From assembly GCA_964592815.1 (NCBI GenBank), contig CAZQGE010000068.1:1-5819 (forward strand): a stretch of 5,819 nucleotides of DNA, read 5' to 3'. Under the pieces are notes generated by a model. That model was not told the DNA's origin. It did not search any database and saw only the letters and a program-made list of their open reading frames with translations. This DNA comes from CAZQGE01 sp964592815 (GTDB lineage: Bacteria; Bacillota; Clostridia; Christensenellales; CAG-917). Made by a program: the position numbers and the translations under genes. This document shows, piece after piece, positions 1-4,721 of the stretch (positions within the stretch are counted from its first letter, which is position 1; each line of letters opens with the position of its first letter).

Positions 1-17
1 CGGACAAAACAGCGTAC

Positions 18-44
18 AAAAAAACGCTTCGTTTGAAGCGTTTT
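18..44 (-). terminator. Rho-independent terminator, copy 1
   Basis: Read on the minus strand, the arms AAAACGCTTC and GAAGCGTTTT form a perfect 10-bp stem around an AAAC tetraloop, followed by three further Ts. It is identical to the terminator at 216-242. It follows the truncated tRNA 3' end at 47-75 by 2 nt. Confidence 0.8.
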
Positions 45-46
45 AT

Positions 47-75
47 TGGCGCCTGCCCCGGGACTCGAACCCCCG
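47..75 (-). pseudogene. tRNA 3'-end remnant (T-arm and acceptor strand only)
   Basis: On the minus strand this reads as a T-arm 5' strand GGGGG, the loop TTCGAGT, then CCCGG, an acceptor 3' strand GGCAGGC, a discriminator G and CCA. The loop, the first five acceptor-end bases and the CCA match the intact tRNA-Asn at 245-320. No anticodon arm, D-arm or 5' acceptor strand follows beyond position 75. The T-stem is damaged, because GGGGG against CCCGG leaves two outer G:G mismatches. It is therefore a fragment and not a functional tRNA. Its 4-nt difference from tRNA-Asn suggests either that it came from a related tRNA or that it was altered after duplication. Confidence 0.75.
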
Positions 76-105
76 TAAGGAGCTTTAGCGACGGAATAGC
101 ACTAA

Positions 106-189
106 GAAAACATTTACTGTTTTCGTCTGCGTCCAATGCGGTTCCGCTGTGTCGGCAAGCTTTGCTTGCTTGCATTGCCTTTGCAATGC
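106..189. other. Spacer with clustered short hairpins
   Basis: Between the two repeat copies, the 76-198 spacer contains several perfect inverted repeats in a row. They are GAAAACA/TGTTTTC at 106-112 and 118-124 (7 bp, loop of 5), GCGG/CCGC at 138-141 and 144-147 (loop of only 2, so marginal), GCAAGC/GCTTGC at 155-160 and 164-169 (6 bp, loop of 3), and GCATTGC/GCAATGC at 172-178 and 183-189 (7 bp, loop of 4). No convincing coding sequence spans it. None has a U-tract like the flanking terminators. The function is unknown. It could be part of a dispersed repeat or of a structured RNA downstream of the tRNA. Confidence 0.5.
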
Positions 190-198
190 TTAGGGGTT

Positions 199-273
199 CG
201 GACAAAACAGCGTACAAAAAAACGCTTCGTTTGAAGCGTTTTATTGGCGCCTGTTGAGGGACTCGAACCCCCG
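199..273. repeat. Direct repeat copy 2: inside tRNA-Asn plus its terminator
   Basis: This is the partner of 1-75 (71 of 75 identical, ungapped). This copy lies within the intact tRNA-Asn: its right end covers the T-arm and acceptor 3' strand, and its left part covers the tRNA terminator and about 17 bp beyond it. Homology stops at the junction of T-arm and variable loop. Confidence 0.93.
216..242 (-). terminator. Rho-independent terminator of tRNA-Asn
   Basis: On the minus strand a perfect 10-bp stem (AAAACGCTTC with GAAGCGTTTT, loop AAAC) is followed by TTT. It starts 2 nt after the encoded CCA of the tRNA. The placement and U-run are typical of an intrinsic terminator. Confidence 0.9.
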
Positions 274-320
274 ACACTGCGGTTAACAGCCGCATGCTCT
301 ACCGACTGAGCTAAACAGGC
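245..320 (-). tRNA. tRNA-Asn (GUU anticodon), CCA encoded
   Basis: The minus strand folds into a complete 76-nt cloverleaf. The acceptor stem is GCCTGTT with AACAGGC, the D-stem GCTC with GAGC, the anticodon stem TGCGG with CCGCA around loop CTGTTAA, the variable loop GTGTC, and the T-stem GGGGG with CCCTC (one G:U) around TTCGAGT. The discriminator is G73 and the terminal CCA is encoded in the DNA. The anticodon GTT (plus-strand positions 285-287) reads AAC/AAU asparagine codons. A near-consensus promoter lies upstream (356-384) and an intrinsic terminator follows directly, so it is transcribed alone with a leader of about 29 nt. Its 3' end is duplicated at 47-75. Confidence 0.97.
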
Positions 321-355
321 AAATTTTGCTATTTCGACTACCAAAATGCTTATTT

Positions 356-384
356 ATGATAATATCACCGTTTTTGTTTGTCAA
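356..384 (-). promoter_or_regulatory. Promoter of tRNA-Asn
   Basis: On the minus strand a perfect -35 TTGACA (379-384) is separated by 17 nt from a -10 TATCAT (356-361, 5 of 6). Transcription would start near 349, about 29 nt before the mature tRNA 5' end, leaving a leader for RNase P to remove. Confidence 0.88.
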
Positions 385-426
385 CCGTTTTTCATATTTT
401 GTTGCTTTCTATTTTTATTTTGACTG

Positions 427-455
427 TTGAGTATGCAACTCGTTTGATATATAAT
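427..455 (+). promoter_or_regulatory. Promoter of the acetyltransferase gene
   Basis: The -35 TTGAGT (427-432, 4 of 6) and a perfect -10 TATAAT (450-455) are 17 nt apart. The predicted start near 462 gives a 5' leader of about 12 nt that still includes the GAGGT ribosome-binding site. It lies about 43 bp from the divergent tRNA promoter. Confidence 0.8.
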
Positions 456-464
456 CATAAACGT

Positions 465-469
465 GAGGT
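465..469 (+). promoter_or_regulatory. Ribosome-binding site that sets the acetyltransferase start
   Basis: GTGAGGT (463-469) matches the anti-Shine-Dalgarno core, with 5 nt between GG and the ATG at 474. It supports 474 over the in-frame TTG at 378, which lies at the -35 edge of the tRNA promoter, upstream of this gene's own promoter, and would add a hydrophobic extension unlike the family. Confidence 0.75.
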
Positions 470-473
470 ATTT

Positions 474-1103
474 ATGGATATAAAAAATAAAATGAAAAAC
501 GGCGAAATTTATTGTTGCGCTGACCAATCTTTAATAAAGGAACAACTCAATTACTTGGATATGGTCTTTGATTACAACAATTTGAAACCAAGCAAACAAA
601 AAGAAAAACAAGCGATTTTGAAAAATTTGTTTGCTGAAATAGGCTCAGATTGCTATATTGAAACTCCATTTTTTGCAAATTGGGGTAAGAATACGCATTT
701 TGGCAACAACGTTTACGCAAATTTCAACTTGCATCTTGTTGACGACACAGATATTTACGTGGGCGATAACGTTATGTTTGCCCCTAACGTCATTGTGGCA
801 GCTGCAACTCACCCGATAAACCCGACATTAAGAAAACTATCAATGGAATATAATCTCCCTGTCAAAATTGGAAACAACGTTTGGATTGGCGCAGGAAGCA
901 TAATTTTGCCAGGCGTAACAATCGGGGATAATTCAGTCATTGGAGCAGGTAGCGTTGTAACAAAAGACGTGCCTGAAAACGTCGTGGCTTATGGAAATCC
1001 GTGCGTTGCAAGGCGCAGTATAAACAAAGATGATGCAATTTACTACGACGGCGACCGTAAATTTTCTGATGAGATTTTAGATTTGATGAATAAAGATAAC
1101 TGA
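474..1103 (+). CDS. Maltose/galactoside O-acetyltransferase family protein (LacA/Maa type)
   Basis: A 209-aa cytoplasmic enzyme predicted to transfer acetyl from acetyl-CoA to a sugar hydroxyl. Residues about 5-60 resemble the N-terminal Mac domain of maltose and galactoside acetyltransferases. Residues about 75-180 form a left-handed beta-helix of hexapeptide repeats, seen as runs such as VKIGNNVWIGAGS and GVTIGDNSVIGAGSVV. Known family features are present: YANFN with Asn85, ATHP with the catalytic-type His113, and NNVWIG with Trp137. The spacing matches E. coli LacA almost residue for residue. Family members usually act as trimers. The last ~28 residues (acidic and lysine-rich, ending MNKDN) are a modest tail. 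The start at 474 is supported by the upstream promoter and GAGGT site. The true acceptor sugar cannot be read from sequence. The oxidoreductase gene follows after 84 bp and may be co-transcribed. Confidence 0.92.
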   Translation: MDIKNKMKNGEIYCCADQSLIKEQLNYLDMVFDYNNLKPSKQKEKQAILKNLFAEIGSDCYIETPFFANWGKNTHFGNNVYANFNLHLVDDTDIYVGDNVMFAPNVIVAAATHPINPTLRKLSMEYNLPVKIGNNVWIGAGSIILPGVTIGDNSVIGAGSVVTKDVPENVVAYGNPCVARRSINKDDAIYYDGDRKFSDEILDLMNKDN

Positions 1104-1120
1104 ACAAAGCTGACTGTTTG

Positions 1121-1169
1121 TAACTTATTGGTTTTACGCAACAGCGGGGCAAGTTATACGCAGTATACG
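1121..1169 (+). other. Repeat-bearing gap between acetyltransferase and oxidoreductase
   Basis: The 84-bp gap (1104-1187) holds an inverted repeat TAACTT (1121-1126) with AAGTTA (1151-1156). It also has a direct repeat TATACG at 1155-1160 and 1164-1169, the second copy overlapping the palindrome GTATAC (1163-1168). No T-run follows, so this is not a terminator. No -35 at proper spacing accompanies the TATACG elements. It could be an operator or chance; the evidence is weak. Confidence 0.25.
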
Positions 1170-1187
1170 TTTTAAGAGAGATTGAAT

Positions 1188-2180
1188 ATGGATAATGAAA
1201 AACCACTTGGCTTAGCCTTTATAGGTGCAGGAAGAATTGCGAACACCGTAGCAAAACAGATTTTTGCAACAAAACGACACAAACTTGTTGCGGTCTATTC
1301 TCGCACGTTTACAAAGGCAAAAAAATTGGCAGATAAATTTGGCGGAACTGCTTACAGCGAACTGGACGAGTTTTTTTCAAATAAAGAAATTGAAGCTGTT
1401 TACATTGCAACACCACACTCTTGCCATTATCAATATATTTTAGATTGTATTAACAATAATAAAGCGGTGATTTGCGAAAAAGCATTCACCGTAAACGCAA
1501 AACAAGCTACTGCTGCAATCAAACTCGCCAAAGAAAAAAACATATATTTATCTGAGGCAATGTGGAGCAAATTTAACCCTGTTGTTAAGCAAGTCGTTGG
1601 TTGGGTAAATAATGGTGAAATTGGCGAAATTAAGAGTGTTAGAGCGAGTTTCTGCCTTCCTTTGCAAGTAGCAAAACCATTTGTTTCGGAAAGAGTTTAC
1701 AAAAGCAATTACGCAGGTGGCGCACTTTTAGACTTGGGGGTTTATCCTATTGCGTACTCTTATTTTTTGCTTGGAGTTCCTGAAAAAATACAAAGTGAAT
1801 TTGCCTTAAAAGATAATGTTGATATTGATGACAAGTTTGTTTTTGAATACAATAACGGAGCAAAAGCGTTGCTGTATTGTTCCTTAAACAGATTAAAAAG
1901 TTATTTTGGAATTATAAAAGGCGAAAATGGCGTAATTATTTCACCAATGTTTTATAAGCCATCATTTGCCGTTTTGATTTCTAAAAATAAGATTAAATTT
2001 TCATTTTGCAAATCAGGATATGTCTATGAATTTGACCAGCTTAAACAAGACTTACGCAACGGCTTAAAAGAAAGCTCTGTTATGACTTTTGAAAACACGT
2101 TGGATATTATGAACATAATGGACGAATGTCGCAAACAAAATAATTTTGAGTATCCAAAAGATATTGAAAACGTTGATTAG
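1188..2180 (+). CDS. Gfo/Idh/MocA family NAD(P)-dependent oxidoreductase
   Basis: A 330-aa soluble dehydrogenase predicted to oxidise or reduce a sugar or cyclic polyol hydroxyl with NAD(P). The N-terminal Rossmann fold has the glycine motif FIGAGRIA (11-18), and residues 36-40 (VYSRT) end the second strand. CEKAF at 96-100 carries the family lysine (Lys98), in the EKP-type motif that contacts substrate and nicotinamide. EAMWSKFNP (123-131) and GGALLDLGVYPIAY (178-191) are the conserved blocks of the glucose-fructose oxidoreductase and trans-dihydrodiol dehydrogenase branch. Length is normal for the family. I chose the ATG at 1188 because AGAGAG (1175-1180) lies 7 nt upstream; the TTG at 1182 would sit against that site. 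The stop overlaps the convergent transporter gene by 4 bp. Substrate is unknown, but the preceding sugar acetyltransferase suggests carbohydrate or cell-surface metabolism. Confidence 0.93.
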   Translation: MDNEKPLGLAFIGAGRIANTVAKQIFATKRHKLVAVYSRTFTKAKKLADKFGGTAYSELDEFFSNKEIEAVYIATPHSCHYQYILDCINNNKAVICEKAFTVNAKQATAAIKLAKEKNIYLSEAMWSKFNPVVKQVVGWVNNGEIGEIKSVRASFCLPLQVAKPFVSERVYKSNYAGGALLDLGVYPIAYSYFLLGVPEKIQSEFALKDNVDIDDKFVFEYNNGAKALLYCSLNRLKSYFGIIKGENGVIISPMFYKPSFAVLISKNKIKFSFCKSGYVYEFDQLKQDLRNGLKESSVMTFENTLDIMNIMDECRKQNNFEYPKDIENVD

Positions 2181-3157
2181 AAATTCAAAACTCCAAAATT
2201 GAATATTGCTGAGAATATATAGGCTATGCTTATGCTCAACAAAAACATTATTCCTATTATTGATACGTTCTCTTTCCATTGTTTAGTGTTTTTCAGCAAC
2301 ATAACAAAGCCAAGCCCAGCGTTCATACACAACCCGCCCAGCGTTGCGCCAAAACCCAGACCGTTTATCAAATAAAGTTCTGAAATTATGACTGAAGACG
2401 CGCAATTTGGTATTGCGCCAACCAAAACGGATATGAGTGGAGCAATATAGCGATTAGTTTGCAAAAAACCAATAATTTTATCTTGTCCAACGTAATATAA
2501 AAGCACAGAAAACAATAAATTGATAATCAAAACGTAAATAAATATTTCAAGAGAATGCAACAACGGATTTAATAAAAACTGTTTGGCGTTCTCTTTTTTT
2601 TGCGCTTTTTTTGTTTGCTCGTTTTTGCATATATCGGTTGCCAAATTTGAGCAACTTAAAGTAATTTCGTCACAAGTTTGAATTTCTTCCTTAGATTTTT
2701 CTTTCGCCTTGCTGTGCGTCAGGGTAATTTCATAACTATTGTCGCAATCTGACAAATGTTCAATTACTTCTTTTTTTGATTTTGTGTATATTAAGTCGGC
2801 TAAATATCCAACAGCAAGCCCCAAAACGAATTTTAACGCAAGCAATGGTAAAATATGTAAGGCTTTGTCGGGATTGGCTAAAAATATAGGCAGCGCTTCA
2901 TCTGACGTTGCAATATAAACTCCCAAAAGCGTGCCAACGGTAATATGTCTTTTTTGATATAAATCTGTGGCTACAATGCTAAACCCGCATTGTGGTAACA
3001 AGCCAACACTTACACCAATAAGCGGCGCAAGTTTGCCGTTTAGCTTAACTTTTTTTCTAATTGTCGGTTCAATTAAGGCAATAAATATATTGCAAACAAC
3101 CAAAACCGCTAATATTTTTAAGCTGTCAAGGACAGCATCAATAAAAACTTCTTGCAT
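2177..3157 (-). CDS. Putative manganese / heavy-metal exporter (ArsP_2, DUF2899 family)
   Basis: A 326-aa polytopic membrane protein built as two related halves around a hydrophilic loop. Hydrophobic stretches lie at about 13-29, 43-60, 72-95, 100-124, then 202-223, 237-255, 262-290 and 298-320. The first half has GLLPQCGFS (52-60) and the block TSDEALP (84-90). The second half has the mirrored GAIPNCASS (247-255) and GGLCMNAGLG (274-283). These paired P-[QN]-C motifs are characteristic of the family annotated as putative manganese transporter or arsenic efflux protein. The central loop (125-196) is Lys/Glu-rich with cysteines at 138, 162, 169 and 177. The start at 3157 gives the usual family N-terminus; AGGCGGG (3160-3166) precedes it at short spacing. 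A longer TTG start at 3205 is less likely. The metal and direction of transport are inferred from family names only. No manganese riboswitch fits in the short upstream gap. Confidence 0.85.
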   Translation of the reverse strand: MQEVFIDAVLDSLKILAVLVVCNIFIALIEPTIRKKVKLNGKLAPLIGVSVGLLPQCGFSIVATDLYQKRHITVGTLLGVYIATSDEALPIFLANPDKALHILPLLALKFVLGLAVGYLADLIYTKSKKEVIEHLSDCDNSYEITLTHSKAKEKSKEEIQTCDEITLSCSNLATDICKNEQTKKAQKKENAKQFLLNPLLHSLEIFIYVLIINLLFSVLLYYVGQDKIIGFLQTNRYIAPLISVLVGAIPNCASSVIISELYLINGLGFGATLGGLCMNAGLGFVMLLKNTKQWKENVSIIGIMFLLSISIAYIFSAIFNFGVLNF

Positions 3158-3176
3158 ATCCCGCCTGTTTTTTTGT

Positions 3177-3205
3177 ATGTTATTCCCTTTTTTTATATAT
3201 TGCAA
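3177..3205 (-). promoter_or_regulatory. Possible promoter of the exporter gene
   Basis: On the minus strand TTGCAA (3200-3205) and TAACAT (3177-3182) are 17 nt apart, each matching consensus at 4 of 6. A start near 3170 would give a leader of about 13 nt. The gene needs its own promoter because a terminator lies just upstream, but the A/T-rich gap allows other -10 choices. Confidence 0.35.
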
Positions 3206-3221
3206 CTGTTTTTATTTGTAT

Positions 3222-3250
3222 AAAAAAATAAAACCGAATTTCGGTTTTAT
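3222..3250 (-). terminator. Rho-independent terminator of dnaA
   Basis: On the minus strand ATAAAACCG (3242-3250) pairs perfectly with CGGTTTTAT (3228-3236) around the loop AAATT, followed by a seven-T run (3222-3228, sharing one base with the stem). The dnaA stop codon TAA (3247-3249) lies inside the 5' arm, so the hairpin begins within the last codons of the gene. On the plus strand no U-run follows, so it acts leftward only. Confidence 0.9.
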
Positions 3251-4617
3251 CTGTTTAAGAGTATATTTTTTATATCCGCAACAATAATCTTCATTCTCGG
3301 ATTAACTTTTATCTCTTCACTTATTTTATCTCTTGCGTGAATTATTGTCGTATGGTCGCGTCCGCCAAACATTTGACCTATTGACACCAACGGCATTGGC
3401 AACATTTCTGTTATAAGATATATCGCCACCATTCTAGGCTCAACAATATTTTTAGTTTTCTTTTTTGAAAACAAATCTGTTGTTGCAATCTTAAAATATT
3501 TGCTTACCGCAGAAGTAATATCGCTTGCGTCAATGGTTTCTTTTTTCTCGTCAATAAAATCTTGTAAGGCATCTGCCGCCAACTCTCTTGTATCAATTAC
3601 CTTATTTGTCAAAGATGAAAAGAATATAATTTTGTTGAGCAAACCTTCCATTTCTCTTATGTTTGTCGTTGCGTTCTCTGCAATAAATTGAGCGACTTCG
3701 TCAGACAACAAAAATTTTTCTTGCGCCGCTTTATTTTTCAAAATTGCTACTCTTGTTTCTGTGTCTGGAATTTGAATATCAACTGTCAAACCCCAAGAAA
3801 AGCGAGTGCGCAATCTTTCTTCAAGCGTGCTTAGGTTTTTAGGAGCGCGGTCAGAAGTCAAAATTATTTGCTTGTTTGCTTGATATAAGTCATTGAATAT
3901 ATGGAAAAATGCTTCTTGTGTTGCCTCTTTTCCACTCAAAAATTGAATATCATCAACCATCAAAACATCGCAGGCTCTATATTTCTCTCTAAATCTGTTG
4001 TTTTGTTCATTATTTTTGTTGCGAATTACTGAAATAAGCTCGTTTACCATTTCTTCCGAGCTAACATACAATACTTGTTTTTTTGGTGAGTTTTTAGCCA
4101 GTAAATTGCCAATAGCGTGCAATAGGTGAGTTTTTCCAAGTCCTACTCCGCTATAAATAAACAAAGGATTATATTTCCCGCCAGGGTTTTCAGCCACAGT
4201 TTTTGTCGCTGCAAGTGCGTATGCGTTTGATTTCCCTTCAACAAAATTTTCAAAAGTGTATTTCCCTAAAAATCTTGAACTTTTAGCGTTTGGTTTTTCT
4301 ATTTTTTCGTCAGTTATAAACCCTTCGTTGGGAAAGATTATACTTTGCTTTTTTAAGTATTCATCTTTTTTGTCGTAAGTTATAATTTCTACTTCATTTA
4401 TATTTTCATTGATACCCTTAACTACGTCTTTGATAAAATCTTTATATCTATTATCAATCGTTTTTTTTGATGTCGGAGATACCGCCGATAAAATCAATTT
4501 ATTGTCGCAAAAACAAACAGGTTCGAGTTTCTCAACCCAAACCTCATAACTTATTGCTTGCATCGTTTTTGAAAGTTCACACTTTGCACTGTCCCAAAAT
4601 TCTTCGATATTAACCAT
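3247..4617 (-). CDS. dnaA: Chromosomal replication initiator protein DnaA
   Basis: A 456-aa AAA+ ATPase that binds DnaA boxes and melts the origin. Domain I (about 1-85) begins with the usual hydrophobic/Trp pattern (Trp8, Trp27). A short linker (about 90-115) leads to the ATPase core. The P-loop is SGVGLGKTH (156-164), Walker B is LMVDDIQFL (219-227), sensor I is around TSD (254-256), the arginine finger is probably Arg272 in ERLRTRF, and sensor II is Arg321 in NIREMEGLLNKI. Domain IV has the DNA-binding signature GGRDHTTIIHA (418-428). Ser156 replaces the first Gly of the usual GGVGLGKT. The ATG at 4617 gives the standard N-terminus; the longer TTG frame from 4668 would start upstream of the promoter. 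There is no real ribosome-binding site, so the mRNA may be leaderless. It diverges from recF and is closed by a strong terminator. Confidence 0.98.
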   Translation of the reverse strand: MVNIEEFWDSAKCELSKTMQAISYEVWVEKLEPVCFCDNKLILSAVSPTSKKTIDNRYKDFIKDVVKGINENINEVEIITYDKKDEYLKKQSIIFPNEGFITDEKIEKPNAKSSRFLGKYTFENFVEGKSNAYALAATKTVAENPGGKYNPLFIYSGVGLGKTHLLHAIGNLLAKNSPKKQVLYVSSEEMVNELISVIRNKNNEQNNRFREKYRACDVLMVDDIQFLSGKEATQEAFFHIFNDLYQANKQIILTSDRAPKNLSTLEERLRTRFSWGLTVDIQIPDTETRVAILKNKAAQEKFLLSDEVAQFIAENATTNIREMEGLLNKIIFFSSLTNKVIDTRELAADALQDFIDEKKETIDASDITSAVSKYFKIATTDLFSKKKTKNIVEPRMVAIYLITEMLPMPLVSIGQMFGGRDHTTIIHARDKISEEIKVNPRMKIIVADIKNILLNR

Positions 4618-4624
4618 TTCCGTT

Positions 4625-4652
4625 ATTATAGCATAATTTGATAATTTTTCAA
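4625..4652 (-). promoter_or_regulatory. dnaA promoter, predicting a leaderless mRNA
   Basis: On the minus strand -35 TTGAAA (4647-4652, 5 of 6) is 16 nt from a perfect -10 TATAAT (4625-4630), which has an extended-10 TGC directly before it. Only AACGGAA (7 nt) separates the -10 from the ATG at 4617, so transcription should start at or within about 2 nt of the start codon. Confidence 0.82.
4633..4648. repeat. Tandem 8-bp A/T repeat in the dnaA promoter spacer
   Basis: ATAATTTG (4633-4640) is followed immediately by ATAATTTT (4641-4648), matching at 7 of 8 positions. It lies between and partly over the -35 and -10 of dnaA. It could be a binding site for a regulator or simply low-complexity A/T sequence. 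Confidence 0.3.
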
Positions 4653-4686
4653 GTAAAAAACCTTCCAAAATTCACTTTGCTATATA

Positions 4687-4715
4687 TTGAGTTTTTTATT
4701 TTTTTAGTCTATACT
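4687..4715 (+). promoter_or_regulatory. recF promoter, predicting a leaderless mRNA
   Basis: The -35 TTGAGT (4687-4692, 4 of 6, identical to that of the acetyltransferase promoter) and the -10 TATACT (4710-4715, 5 of 6) are exactly 17 nt apart. The ATG at 4722 begins 7 nt after the last base of the -10, the usual start-site distance. The intervening TATTGT has no Shine-Dalgarno-like bases. Confidence 0.75.
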
Positions 4716-4721
4716 TATTGT

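Larger units (their letters stand above)
1..75. repeat. Direct repeat copy 1: tRNA 3' end plus terminator
   Basis: This segment matches 199-273 at a constant offset of 198 bp. Positions 1-55 are identical to 199-253, positions 56-59 (CCCC) differ from 254-257 (TTGA) at all four bases, and 60-75 are identical to 258-273, giving 71 of 75 matches. The repeat ends exactly where homology to the T-arm of the tRNA stops. It contains a tRNA 3' end with CCA and the following terminator, both read on the minus strand. The left edge is the window edge, so the repeat may extend further. The identity is seen directly; origin by tandem duplication, or as an attachment-site-like footprint, is inference. Confidence 0.93.

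Noticed and set aside
33..257. Open frame of 74 codons on the plus strand
   Set aside because: It runs through both tRNA 3' ends and both terminator stems in the antisense direction. Its sequence is translated tRNA and repeat DNA, with no ribosome-binding site.
1..273. CRISPR array
   Set aside because: There are only two repeat copies, 75 bp long and tRNA-derived, with a single 123-bp spacer. Repeat size and content do not fit.
114..344. Open frame of 76 codons on the minus strand
   Set aside because: It translates the intact tRNA-Asn, a common spurious protein pattern. The tRNA cloverleaf explains the sequence.
378..473. N-terminal extension of the acetyltransferase from a TTG at 378
   Set aside because: The region contains the gene's own promoter and ribosome-binding site, and family members begin at the residue encoded at 474.
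3158..3246. Manganese (yybP-ykoY) riboswitch upstream of the exporter
   Set aside because: The gap is 89 bp, part of it taken by the dnaA terminator. The rest is A/T-rich without the paired conserved loops of that riboswitch.
4618..4721. Replication origin (DnaA-box cluster) between dnaA and recF
   Set aside because: No TTATCCACA-like box on either strand by eye. The closest string, TTATCACA near 4727, lacks a base and is inside recF. The region is fully used by two promoters.
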